Assembly (NCBI GenBank): GCA_900316675.1 | Contig: ONDR01000007.1 | Location: 1 to 40,003 of the forward strand | Source: an uncultured Bacteroidales bacterium | Lineage (GTDB): Bacteria > Bacteroidota > Bacteroidia > Bacteroidales > UBA932 | Direction of reading: 5' to 3' | DNA: 40,003 nucleotides | Shown: positions 26,133-35,463 of the stretch, piece after piece | Position numbering within the stretch: position 1 is the first letter of the stretch | Layout: the number at the start of each line of letters is the position of its first letter | The notes under the pieces: model-generated | Told to the model about the DNA's origin: nothing | Database searches by the model: none | What the model saw: the letters and a program-made list of their open reading frames with translations, nothing else | Made by a program: the position numbers and the translations under genes

Positions 26133-27956
26133 ATGAAAAAATACATTGTAAGATTTATGTCAGTCCTGCTGGGTGCAGGAGCACTGATTGCTTGCGAAAG
26201 CCTTAAGCTTGGCGATGCCGGCCTTAGCAAGGCCCCGGAGACATCCGGTGCTACCGTAGATACCCTGTTCGCAACCCTTAAAGATGCAGACAAGGTTCTT
26301 GCAGAGGCATATTATTACCTTCCTTACGGCATAGCCTGTGACTATGACAACAGGATGGGTAATGACCAGCTGGAGGCCCTTACAGACCAGTATATCAGCA
26401 ACAAGGTTACCGACAGTGACGGCCCTAACCTCCTTTATTATAACGGAGCGCTCAGCGCAAGTACAAGCATGCGCAAGTATATGGCCTACAACTTTGGCGG
26501 TACCTCCGACGACCGCGACTATTACGCAATCCGTTACGGCTGGCTGTTCCTTGAGAACGCAGACCGTATCCCCAACGCTCCTGCCGCAGCTATAGCACAG
26601 AAGAAGGCAGAGGCCAAGATGTGTATCGCAGTCGCTTATTCAAATATGCTCCGCTATGTGGGCGGTGTCCCGCTCCTGGATCATGCCGTAAGGGCTGATG
26701 AAACCATGGAGTATCCCCGCGCTACATTCGCAGAGACCGTAGATTACATTGTCAAGCTTTGTGACGAAGCTGCTCCGGACCTGCCCTGGTACACCAGTGC
26801 AACTGATGACGGCCGTATGACAAAGGCTGCCGCCCTTGGTCTTAAGCTTCGCGTGCTCTGCTTCGCTGCAAGCCCCACCTTCAACTCCAACACTCTCTGG
26901 AGGTCAGATGCAGACGAATATGTTTGCTATACCAACTACGACGCCAACCGTTGGAAGAGGGCAAAGGATGCTGCTGACGAATTTATGGCACAGCTCATTG
27001 GCAATGGTTATTACCAGATGATTCAGGCAGAACCCGACGGCACCGGTGTTATCAACCCCCGTGCATATCGTCTTGCCTATCGTAAAGGTTATTTCAACCG
27101 CGGAACCACAGAGTGCATCATCTCTATCCGCAAGAGCAACAAAAAGGACTATCACGACAGCATGATCAAGGATGCCGGTAACTATGGTAACGGCTGTACT
27201 CTTGATTACGTGAACAAGTTCGGCTGGGCTGACGGAACTGAATTCCCCGCAGACTTCGACTGGGAGAATCCTGACAGGGAGCCTTTCTTCAAGATGGATC
27301 CTGCAGGTACTCTTATCGTAGGCGGCCAGAGCTTCATGGAGACTCGTGACCCCCGTCTGTACGAAAACGTAGCCGTTCCCGGTGATATCTGGAGAGACGG
27401 TACCGTAGGCCGTGCTTACGACAACCACCGTTATCGTCAGCAGAACTGCCCCGGCTTCTTGCAGATGAAGTACATCCTTCAGCAGAGCACTGACCGTAAC
27501 CTTCCTCCTCACTGGTGCATGATGCGTCTCCCTGAGGTTCTGCTCAACGCAGCAGAGGCTTACAACGAGTATGACGGCGCCCCTTCAGAGAAGGCATACG
27601 GCTGGGTTAACGCTGTACGTGCCCGCGTAGGACTTTGCCCTCTGCCCGAAGGCCTGTCCAAGGAAGAGTTCCGCAAGGCACTTATCCGCGAGCGTGACTG
27701 CGAGTTCGGCTTCGAAGAGGTACGTTGGTTCGATATGGTCCGCTGGGGCCTTACCGAAGCCTTCACAACCCCGCTTTCCGCACTTTCTTCAATAGGAAAC
27801 AAGGATAGCGAAGCCACTACGTTCAAATTCAAAGTAAGAGCTTCATTCCCGTCCCGCAGCTGGTGGACAAACTGGGATACCAAGTGGTACCTTAGCCCTA
27901 TCCCCACAGTTGAGATCAACAAGGGTTACGGAATGACTCAGAATCCGGGTTGGTAA
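26133..27956 (+). CDS. SusD/RagB-like glycan-binding lipoprotein (pair 1)
   Basis: The 607-residue protein has a lipobox ALIAC (cysteine 21), an N-terminal SusD-like TPR region (about 55-250, with YAIRYGWLFLENADRIPNA and KAEAKMCIAVAYSNMLRYVGGVPLL), and the C-terminal RagB/SusD part with RLPEVLLNAAEAYNEYDG, VNAVRARVGL and RERDCEFGFEEVRWFDMVRWG. It would sit as a lid on the preceding SusC and hand over bound oligosaccharide. It ends with the family-typical MTQNPGW. It is probably co-transcribed with both flanking genes. Confidence 0.96.
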   Translation: MKKYIVRFMSVLLGAGALIACESLKLGDAGLSKAPETSGATVDTLFATLKDADKVLAEAYYYLPYGIACDYDNRMGNDQLEALTDQYISNKVTDSDGPNLLYYNGALSASTSMRKYMAYNFGGTSDDRDYYAIRYGWLFLENADRIPNAPAAAIAQKKAEAKMCIAVAYSNMLRYVGGVPLLDHAVRADETMEYPRATFAETVDYIVKLCDEAAPDLPWYTSATDDGRMTKAAALGLKLRVLCFAASPTFNSNTLWRSDADEYVCYTNYDANRWKRAKDAADEFMAQLIGNGYYQMIQAEPDGTGVINPRAYRLAYRKGYFNRGTTECIISIRKSNKKDYHDSMIKDAGNYGNGCTLDYVNKFGWADGTEFPADFDWENPDREPFFKMDPAGTLIVGGQSFMETRDPRLYENVAVPGDIWRDGTVGRAYDNHRYRQQNCPGFLQMKYILQQSTDRNLPPHWCMMRLPEVLLNAAEAYNEYDGAPSEKAYGWVNAVRARVGLCPLPEGLSKEEFRKALIRERDCEFGFEEVRWFDMVRWGLTEAFTTPLSALSSIGNKDSEATTFKFKVRASFPSRSWWTNWDTKWYLSPIPTVEINKGYGMTQNPGW

Positions 27957-27976
27957 ACTAATAATTGTACCCGAAG

Positions 27977-30712
27977 ATGAAAAGATTATACGCATACATA
28001 ATTGTTCCTCTGCTCTTCATTGGCTCTTTCGCTTCCGCCCAGGAAGAGACAGGCCTGTCGCAGATGGACTCCATAGTGATTAGCAATCCTTTCCGGATTC
28101 GTGCTGCCCAGAATGCTGTCAAGAACGCCGACGTTTTTGACAAGAGCCCGGAAGTGGATATCGCTAAAGCCCTTTACGGCCAGTTCTCCGGCCTCCTTGT
28201 AAAACAGGGAACCGGCAGAAGCGAAGAGAATCAGTCTAAGCTCAGGCTTCACGGCCACAGCCCTCTGATTGTCATCGACGGCTTCCCTCGTGACATTTCA
28301 GACGTCACAGGTGTAGAGATAGAGTCTGTTCAGATACTTAAGGATGCGGCTTCTGCAGCGCTGTACGGCGTTCGCGGCGGCAACGGAGTAGTTCTCATTA
28401 CCACCAAGCGCGGTAAGGCAACTCCTCTTAAGGTCACCGCTAAATACCAGTACGGTATGGCCAAGATGTTCCGTGCTCCTGAGTTCGCAGACGCTTACAC
28501 TTACGGTTACTTCATGAACCAGGCCCGCGAACTTGACGGTCTGGCAGCCAAGTACACCCAGAACGAGCTCTACGCCCTTTACACCGGAGGTTATCCCTAC
28601 GCTTATCCTAACGTAAATTGGTGGGACCAGGTATACCGCAGCCACGGTGACAACCATCGTGCTCAGTTCACCTTCAACGGCGGTAACCGCAACTTCCGTT
28701 ACTTTGCAGCCATCGACTACATGAAGGACGATGCCCTTTACGTAAAGCCTACTGCAGACGACCGCTACAATGCAAAGGTTTACGACAACCGTCTTGGCCT
28801 GCGTGCCAATGTGGATGTTAACCTTACTGAGACCACATCCATGAAACTGGGCGTAATGGCCCGCCTTTCAGAGTTCAATACTCCTAACTGGAGCACCAGA
28901 ATTGAAAATATCCTTTACTACCTGCCTGCTGCAGCCTTCCCTATCAAACAGGAAGACGGTACCTACGGCGGTTCTTCAATCTACGGTGCCAACAACCCTG
29001 TGGCTATTATGAACGAGACTGGTAATCACCAGTACTCACAGACCAAGGTTCTTGCGAACATGGTTCTGCGTCAGGACCTCAATTCCGTACTTCAGGGCCT
29101 GTCAGCCGATGCCAGCGTTGCATTCGACTATCTTGGTAAGATGACCGAGGTCTCTTCCAAGGAGTACCGGTACTCCGAGCTTGTCGGCCGTGTATATATG
29201 AACGGAGTCAATACAATGATCCGCACAGAGCAGAAGTATTACGGCAACAACTCCAAGAACGTATCCTTCGACCATTGGTTCAACAGCCTGCTCATGCGCT
29301 TCGAGGTTCAGGGCCGCATCAACTGGGCCGGCAACTTCGACAAGCATCATATTGACGCTCACCTGGCATACCGCCAGCGTTCTTATGTAGAGAACGAGCG
29401 CAATGCTTCTACAAAGACCCAGGAATTCCTTGGCTCAGTAAGCTGGAACTACGACAACAGGTTCTTCGCAGACCTTGTACTCAACTGTTCCGGTACTGCA
29501 TATCTGCCCAAGGGCGACAGGTTTAAATTCTATCCCGCCCTTAACCTGGCAGCCATCGTAAGCAAGGAACCTTACGTTAAGGTTTACGGTTCCGCCGGCC
29601 TTTCCGGCGCCGACTTCGACATGGAGCATGAGCTCTATCGCCAGGGTTACGGCAGCAGCAACGGCCACAGCTTCTACTTCGTAGAGGGTAGCTCCTCTTC
29701 AGGTAAGGCTGAAGGAGATCTTGCAGCCCTTACACTTGCTCCTGAACTTTCCAAGAAGGCAAGCTTGGGCGTAGATGCCAAGTTCTTCAAGAATCGCCTT
29801 GCAGTTAACCTGGAAGGCTTCTACGAGCATCGTAAGAACATTCTTATCGAACCTTCCAACATCTCCGGTGTCATCGGTATCGGCGTAAGCGAGCAGAGCC
29901 TCGGGGAAGAGAAGTACAAGGGTGCTGATTTCAGCATCACCTGGGACGACAAGATAGGCAATGTTTCCTATGGCGTTTACGGCAACGGCGGCTGGCTTTT
30001 CAGCGAAGTCGTTAACGACGGTCAGGCATATCAGGCTTACGATTACCTCTATCATAAGGGTAACAAGGTCGGCCAGCGCTATGGACTCGAGGTTATAGGC
30101 ATCTTCCAGAACCAGGTCGAGATCAACAACAGCCCTAAGCAGACCTTCAGCGACGTAAGGCCCGGTGACCTCAAGTACCGCGATCAGAACGGTGACGGTG
30201 TCATCGACAAGCAGGACGTTGTAAAGATGTTCGGTTCCTCCACACCTCTGTTCAGCTTCGGCTTCGGCCTGCATGCAGAGTGGAATGGCTTCAAGGTATT
30301 TGCAGACTTCCAGGGCGCTACCGGCGTTACCGTCAGCCTGCTCGATTCCCCGCTGTACCAGCCTCTAGTAAGTAACGGAACAATCTCCAAGACCTTCCTT
30401 GCGCGTGAAATCCCATGGACTCCCGAGAACGCCGACAAGGCTACCATGCCTCGTCTGACCACCCTGGAGAACAGCAACAACTACCGTGCAAACTCCCTTT
30501 GGTATCGTGACGGCTCCTTCATCAAGCTCCGCAATGTTGGTGTTTCCTACACCCTTGGCAAGAACCTGCTGAAGATTTGCGACGCTACCGTTACCCTTAA
30601 CGCAACCAACCTGTTCAGCCTTGACAACATTCATTTTGCTGATCCTGAGCAGTTAGGCGCATATTACCCCAGTACCCGTGTCTTCTGGGCCGGTGTCAAG
30701 TTCAACTTCTAA
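27977..30712 (+). CDS. SusC-like TonB-dependent transporter (pair 2), no N-terminal extension
   Basis: The 911-residue protein has a signal peptide (about 1-21, IIVPLLFIGSFASAQ) and then goes almost at once into the plug domain (LIVIDGFPRDI, LKDAASAALYGVRGGNGVVLI). The carboxypeptidase-regulatory-like domain found in the first SusC is missing. A DQNGDGVIDKQD acidic loop is present, and the barrel ends AGVKFNF. I start it at ATG 27977 (MKRLYAYIIV) rather than the TTG four codons upstream, because the signal peptide begins there. It lies 20 nt after the first SusD. The second transporter may take a different oligomer size or form; two SusCD pairs also occur in the chitin locus of Flavobacterium johnsoniae. 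Confidence 0.94.
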   Translation: MKRLYAYIIVPLLFIGSFASAQEETGLSQMDSIVISNPFRIRAAQNAVKNADVFDKSPEVDIAKALYGQFSGLLVKQGTGRSEENQSKLRLHGHSPLIVIDGFPRDISDVTGVEIESVQILKDAASAALYGVRGGNGVVLITTKRGKATPLKVTAKYQYGMAKMFRAPEFADAYTYGYFMNQARELDGLAAKYTQNELYALYTGGYPYAYPNVNWWDQVYRSHGDNHRAQFTFNGGNRNFRYFAAIDYMKDDALYVKPTADDRYNAKVYDNRLGLRANVDVNLTETTSMKLGVMARLSEFNTPNWSTRIENILYYLPAAAFPIKQEDGTYGGSSIYGANNPVAIMNETGNHQYSQTKVLANMVLRQDLNSVLQGLSADASVAFDYLGKMTEVSSKEYRYSELVGRVYMNGVNTMIRTEQKYYGNNSKNVSFDHWFNSLLMRFEVQGRINWAGNFDKHHIDAHLAYRQRSYVENERNASTKTQEFLGSVSWNYDNRFFADLVLNCSGTAYLPKGDRFKFYPALNLAAIVSKEPYVKVYGSAGLSGADFDMEHELYRQGYGSSNGHSFYFVEGSSSSGKAEGDLAALTLAPELSKKASLGVDAKFFKNRLAVNLEGFYEHRKNILIEPSNISGVIGIGVSEQSLGEEKYKGADFSITWDDKIGNVSYGVYGNGGWLFSEVVNDGQAYQAYDYLYHKGNKVGQRYGLEVIGIFQNQVEINNSPKQTFSDVRPGDLKYRDQNGDGVIDKQDVVKMFGSSTPLFSFGFGLHAEWNGFKVFADFQGATGVTVSLLDSPLYQPLVSNGTISKTFLAREIPWTPENADKATMPRLTTLENSNNYRANSLWYRDGSFIKLRNVGVSYTLGKNLLKICDATVTLNATNLFSLDNIHFADPEQLGAYYPSTRVFWAGVKFNF

Positions 30713-30725
30713 ACCGGGAAACGAT

Positions 30726-32405
30726 ATGAAAAAGTTATTTTACATTTTATCGACCGTCCTGATGCTTTCAGGATGCAACTACCTGGATTTCGACGAGACC
30801 TCCGGACTCTATAAGCGTGAAGACATGTACGCCACCTTCAGCAATATAAAGAGCATGATGACCAATATTTATGGTTACATGCCCAACAAGAGTATTGTTG
30901 ATGTGGGCGACGCGATGCGTGAATGCGGCTCTGACGACGCCGAATTCGGCGATCCCGAGGCCAGCGTTCAGAACTTCAACAACGGCAACTGGTCAGCTCT
31001 TTCTACACTTGACACCAAGTGGAGCCTTTACAACGGCATCCGCAGTGCCAACGAGTTCCTTGAGTCCTATGAAACCATAGACCTGAGCATTTACCAGTAC
31101 GACGGCAAATACGATCTTGAGATGGAACGTATAAAGTATTATCCGTTCCAGGCACGTGCGCTGCGCGCATACTTCCTCTTTGATCTTGCACGTCGTTACG
31201 GAGACATCCCCATGCCTTTGAAAATGCTCTCCATCGAGGAAGCAAACAGCATAGAGAAGACCCCCTTCGCCGATGTTATTTCTTTCATAGTTTCAGAGTG
31301 CGACGACTGCATTGCCAACCTTCCTGTTACTTACAACGGAATGCTTGACAACGAGTACGGCCGCCTTACCAAGGGCTTCGCAATGGCCCTCAAGGCAAAG
31401 GCCCTGCTCTATGCAGCCAGCCCGCTGTTCAACCCTTCAAACGACAAGAGCAAATGGCTTAAGGCCGCTGTTGCCGCACAGGATCTCATCGAATCAGGCC
31501 TTTACAGCCTTGATCCCGGAAAGAAGGTGAACAACATTGAATCTCCTGAGAACATTTTCCTTATCATGCGTTCAGAGGACTACAGCTTCGAGCAGTACAA
31601 CTTCCCCGTACGCTTCACAGAAGGAAAACGTACTTATATGTCAGGTACCTATCCTACCCAGAACCTTGTAGATGCGTTCCAGACCAAGGACGGTTACGAC
31701 GTAACGCTTACTGCAAACGGCTGGATTTGTGCGGATCCTGAATTTGACCCCAATAATCCTTACGAGGGTCGTGACCCTCGATTCGCAAGCACTATCCTTG
31801 CAAACGGTATGGCTTTCAAGGGTACCAAGATTGAGACCTTCGAGGGCGGAGCAGACTATTCTCCTACCCGCGCAGACCTTGGCACCGTTACCGGCTACTA
31901 TCTTCGCAAGTATATTGAAGAGGATGTAAGCTTTGTTTCAGAGGCTACTGTTAAGGCCAAGCATCATTGGGTAGTATTCCGTTATGCAGAGGCTCTTCTG
32001 GCTTACGCCGAGGCTGCTAACGAGTACTTCGGAAGCCCTGATCAGACCGACGGAACACTTCACCTTAGTGCGGCTGCCGCCATCAATCAGGTTAGGGCTA
32101 ACGCCAGCATGCCTGATGTAACGGCAACAAGCTACTCCGACTTCCAGGAGGCCGTAAGGCGTGAATGGAGGGTAGAGTTCGCATTTGAGGACCATCGTTT
32201 CTGGGATGTTCGCCGTTGGAAGATCGGCCCCAACACCCAGACACAGGTGGACGGCGTACACATTGCAAAGGTTGGCAACAAACTGGAATACAGCAAGATG
32301 ACAGTTGAGCGCAGGACCTGGGCAGACAAGATGTACCTGTATCCGATCCCTCAGTCAGAGCTCTATGTGAACACAAACCTTAATCCTCAAAATACCGGAT
32401 GGTAG
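30726..32405 (+). CDS. SusD/RagB-like glycan-binding lipoprotein (pair 2)
   Basis: The 559-residue product starts with the lipoprotein signal KKLFYILSTVLMLSGC (lipobox LSGC) and shows the SusD layout: TKWSLYNGIRSANEFLESY, RIKYYPFQARALRAYFLFDL and ARRYGDIPMPLKML in the N-terminal half, then FRYAEALLAYAEAANEYFG, INQVRANASMPDV and REWRVEFAFEDHRFWDVRRWK, ending LNPQNTGW. The chosen ATG removes an upstream extension that would overlap the end of susC. It would pair with the preceding SusC. Sequence divergence from the first SusD suggests a distinct binding preference. Confidence 0.95.
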   Translation: MKKLFYILSTVLMLSGCNYLDFDETSGLYKREDMYATFSNIKSMMTNIYGYMPNKSIVDVGDAMRECGSDDAEFGDPEASVQNFNNGNWSALSTLDTKWSLYNGIRSANEFLESYETIDLSIYQYDGKYDLEMERIKYYPFQARALRAYFLFDLARRYGDIPMPLKMLSIEEANSIEKTPFADVISFIVSECDDCIANLPVTYNGMLDNEYGRLTKGFAMALKAKALLYAASPLFNPSNDKSKWLKAAVAAQDLIESGLYSLDPGKKVNNIESPENIFLIMRSEDYSFEQYNFPVRFTEGKRTYMSGTYPTQNLVDAFQTKDGYDVTLTANGWICADPEFDPNNPYEGRDPRFASTILANGMAFKGTKIETFEGGADYSPTRADLGTVTGYYLRKYIEEDVSFVSEATVKAKHHWVVFRYAEALLAYAEAANEYFGSPDQTDGTLHLSAAAAINQVRANASMPDVTATSYSDFQEAVRREWRVEFAFEDHRFWDVRRWKIGPNTQTQVDGVHIAKVGNKLEYSKMTVERRTWADKMYLYPIPQSELYVNTNLNPQNTGW

Positions 32406-32434
32406 CAGTTAAATCTGAAAAAACAAAAAGCTAT

Positions 32435-33919
32435 ATGAAAACAATATTCAAAACCGTAGCATGCCTGTCATTCCTGATCAGCTTTGCAGCTTGCCAGGAG
32501 CTTAAGATTGACACGCAGATGACTCCCGAGAAAGAGGCCGCTTCCATCCGCATGGAAAGCGACGTCCTGGAAGCATACACGATATCGGCTACGAATCCAC
32601 AGCCTGTCTCATTCAAGGTTGCATCCAACACCCCTTGGACCATTACCCGTTCAGACAACGCAGAGTGGCTTGCAGTAACGCCGGCATCAAGTTCCATCTC
32701 CGGCCTTAACGTTGACGTAACAATTACGGCCGTAGAAAATACCACATACGAAGACCGCAGCGTTACACTAACCCTCGTTGGAGAGAAGACAGAAAAGACC
32801 TACTCTGTAACCATCACCCAGAACAAACTCGGCAAACTCTATGTTCAGCCGGTTACCGATAACTTCGCTTCAGCCGGCGGCAGCCTTCCTTTCACTATTG
32901 AAACCAATGTTGCATGGGAGGCCCGCTCAAGCGAGCAGTGGCTCACTCTCAGCGAGAACTCAGGTGTCGGTGACGGCAGTGTCATTACACTGGAAGCAAC
33001 TGCAACTGAGAACGTTTCCATCGTAAGAAAGGCCATCGTAACCGTAGTGGCAGGTGAGGATACCGAAACCTTCGAGGTTACCCAGAAGGGTGTATCTCTT
33101 GACATTCTGCCCATCGATAATCCGGAGGTTGCCCGTGACGGCAACGGCGAGCTCATCCTTGACGTTGATGCTTCCATCGACTGGAAGGTCGAGTCCAGCG
33201 AGGAATGGCTTACCGCAGTGAAGACTGACGACGGCAAGATTAAGGTTACCGCAACCTTCAACAACAAGTTTGCTCCCAGAAAGGCAACTGTAACCCTGCT
33301 TCCTGTTTCATCCGCTTACGGCGACATCAAGTCAGAACTTGAGGTTACCCAGCCTGTCAACTTCAAGTTCGAAGGTAACTACGATATTCTTGAGGACGGT
33401 TCCATCAAGATTAAGTGCGGTGCCAAGACAAGGGTGACCACTTTGGACAAGTACAGGTTCATTACTCTGACCCTCAAGATGGGAGACGTTAATTTTGGTG
33501 ACAAAGGAGAGCTTTGGGTGGTTACGAATCCTATCGCAGACTGCAATATCTACAACCAGTGCTCACTTGGAGGCAACCTGCGTATCCGGCAGGATGGTAC
33601 CCTGCCTAATGCAGGTAAATCCACCTACAACAACGCCAAGTTCACCGGTATTGACAAGGCTGCTCTTAACGCCATGACAGAGTATCGTTTCGAGGTTCTT
33701 CCTAACCTGGTTCTGGATGAAGGCTACACCAATGTATGGCTGCACGAGATTAACTTCTGGTACAATGGTGCGATCAACACTACCATGAAGGGCCGCTCAC
33801 CGTATGCCGATGATGCTTCTGCAGAAGGTGTTTACTGGTTTGGCTTCTACAATTCTACTTCCGATGATACCTGGTATATCATCAAGTCCTGCGACATTAC
33901 CGTTCATTCAGAGGAATAA
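32435..33919 (+). CDS. BACON-domain surface lipoprotein (SusE-position glycan binder)
   Basis: The 494-residue product has a lipobox (SFAAC, cysteine 20) and three tandem BACON-like Ig domains at about 50-130, 133-217 and 218-310, each with the typical W-W pattern (NTPWTITRSDNAEWLAV; NVAWEARSSEQWLTL; SIDWKVESSEEWLTA) and ending in an ITQN/VTQK/VTQP strand. The last about 185 residues form a separate, probably beta-sandwich domain that I do not recognise (ADCNIYNQCSLGGNLRI, NVWLHEINFWYNG). BACON domains are often spacers that hold a binding module away from the membrane, so the C-terminal domain may be the glycan-binding part (inference). The start is ATG 32435, where the signal peptide begins; upstream codons lie in the tail of susD. 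Confidence 0.85.
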   Translation: MKTIFKTVACLSFLISFAACQELKIDTQMTPEKEAASIRMESDVLEAYTISATNPQPVSFKVASNTPWTITRSDNAEWLAVTPASSSISGLNVDVTITAVENTTYEDRSVTLTLVGEKTEKTYSVTITQNKLGKLYVQPVTDNFASAGGSLPFTIETNVAWEARSSEQWLTLSENSGVGDGSVITLEATATENVSIVRKAIVTVVAGEDTETFEVTQKGVSLDILPIDNPEVARDGNGELILDVDASIDWKVESSEEWLTAVKTDDGKIKVTATFNNKFAPRKATVTLLPVSSAYGDIKSELEVTQPVNFKFEGNYDILEDGSIKIKCGAKTRVTTLDKYRFITLTLKMGDVNFGDKGELWVVTNPIADCNIYNQCSLGGNLRIRQDGTLPNAGKSTYNNAKFTGIDKAALNAMTEYRFEVLPNLVLDEGYTNVWLHEINFWYNGAINTTMKGRSPYADDASAEGVYWFGFYNSTSDDTWYIIKSCDITVHSEE

Positions 33920-33937
33920 TAATAACCCGGACAACTT

Positions 33938-35443
33938 ATGAAAAGGTTAATTTACATAATTCTTGCAGCTGCAGCCCTGATTCCGGGGCTGTGGGGCTGC
34001 CGGGATAAGGACGACAAAGAGGAGATCAAGACTGTCGAACTGCGCTATCGCGTGAACGACAGCTACGATCTGGACGCTGTTGCGGCCAAGCCCTTCACTA
34101 TTGTCGTTACCTCTACCGACCCCTGGACAATCACCAGCGCACATCCTGACTGGTGTATTATCGAAACTGAGGCCGGTCAGGGCTCCGATCCCGAGGCGGT
34201 CCGCTACGGACAGGGTAACAAAACCTCTGTCAGAGTCCAGTACTACGACAATACAGAGCTGGACGACCGTACGGACATCATAGAAATCCGCAGCGATTTC
34301 TGGCTTGGTAAACGCGTAACCATCAATCAGAAGGGTATCGCATTCCTTACCGTGGCAGATGATGAGCAGAATCTGGAAATAGAGAAGGCCGGCGGCGAAC
34401 TTAAGTTCCACGTCAGCTCCAACCAGAAATGGACTGCCGCTATCACTGAAGGCGACTGGATTTCCATCACTGAAGGCGCTTCAGGAGAAGGGGAGGGCGA
34501 TGTAGTGATGACAGCCCAGGAGAACTCTGGCGAGATGCGCTACGCTACCGTAGAGGTTTACGACCGTCACGATGTTAAGATGGCAACCATAAGCATTACC
34601 CAGGACGGTGTACTGCTTGATCCTGATTCATTCGAGATCAGGGCCGGCTACGACCAGCTGTCCGCAGATCTGGGTGTTGTTTCCAATGCTAAGTGGACTG
34701 CTATCAAGGATAATGAGAACGATGACTGGTACACTATCGAAAATCCTGACAACGAGGGCAATGCAACCCTGCATATCACCCTTAAGGAGAATACCGATAC
34801 CAAGATGCGTTCTGCCGGCATCATCATCAAGTCTGTAGGCAAGTCCGCCGACGACTTCGTTGTCGAGAGAAACGTTACCCTCAAGCAGGCATACAAGATT
34901 ACTCCTGTCAGGGTTATCTTCAATAATGAAGAGATGGGCAACTGGAAGTCAGATAAGACCAATACTCCTGTATATCAGCCGGGTGTGGGCGTTCTGTTCC
35001 CTGGTTATGCACGTCTGAACAACAGCAGCAAGCCGTTCGGTACCTATACCTTCCACTGGAGCAACATTACCGCTGACGCCCGCGTACGTCTGTGGTTCTG
35101 CTACAGCGACAGTGAGGAAATCAAGTACGATATCAAGGCCGCTTCTGCTGCAACTTCAGTATCCGTGAACAAGGGCTCAGGCGGTTCTCCCGAACTCAGC
35201 AATACTTCTGTCGACATCAGCCAGCCGGTTGACATGACTTACAAGTTCGACCCCAGCGGCGATAAGTACTGCAAGGTAACCTTCCTGCTGAACGGTGTTG
35301 AATTCTGCAGCTTCGACTCAAGTGCATCAATAATGCCTGCAGTCCTCTGGGGCTCAAGCGTGAACATGTACCTTGGCTGCGAGACCGGTAGTGCTATTCT
35401 TGAGTGGTACGAGTACACCGCTCCTATGAACTGGGACGAGTAA
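33938..35443 (+). CDS. BACON-domain surface lipoprotein (second)
   Basis: The 501-residue protein has a lipoprotein signal (LIPGLWGC, cysteine 21) followed by the charged run RDKDDKEE, which resembles the lipoprotein surface-export signal of Bacteroidota. Three BACON-like domains follow (about 33-130, STDPWTITSAHPDWCII; 131-215, SNQKWTAAITEGDWISI; 216-320, SNAKWTAIKDNENDDWYTI). The remaining 180 residues form an unrecognised beta-rich domain (FGTYTFHWSNITADARVRLW, MYLGCETGSAILEWYEY). It lies 18 nt after the first BACON gene. It probably binds the polysaccharide at the cell surface; the actual ligand is unknown. Confidence 0.83.
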   Translation: MKRLIYIILAAAALIPGLWGCRDKDDKEEIKTVELRYRVNDSYDLDAVAAKPFTIVVTSTDPWTITSAHPDWCIIETEAGQGSDPEAVRYGQGNKTSVRVQYYDNTELDDRTDIIEIRSDFWLGKRVTINQKGIAFLTVADDEQNLEIEKAGGELKFHVSSNQKWTAAITEGDWISITEGASGEGEGDVVMTAQENSGEMRYATVEVYDRHDVKMATISITQDGVLLDPDSFEIRAGYDQLSADLGVVSNAKWTAIKDNENDDWYTIENPDNEGNATLHITLKENTDTKMRSAGIIIKSVGKSADDFVVERNVTLKQAYKITPVRVIFNNEEMGNWKSDKTNTPVYQPGVGVLFPGYARLNNSSKPFGTYTFHWSNITADARVRLWFCYSDSEEIKYDIKAASAATSVSVNKGSGGSPELSNTSVDISQPVDMTYKFDPSGDKYCKVTFLLNGVEFCSFDSSASIMPAVLWGSSVNMYLGCETGSAILEWYEYTAPMNWDE

Positions 35444-35450
35444 ACGATTA

Positions 35451-35457
35451 AAGGAGG
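35451..35457 (+). promoter_or_regulatory. Strong Shine-Dalgarno sequence that decides a start
   Basis: AAGGAGG is a full anti-16S match, rare in this window where starts mostly have only A-rich leaders. It abuts one ATG (35458), leaving no spacing, and lies 6 nt before a second ATG (35464), the usual distance. The second is therefore taken as the start. Confidence 0.7.
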
Positions 35458-35463
35458 ATGATT

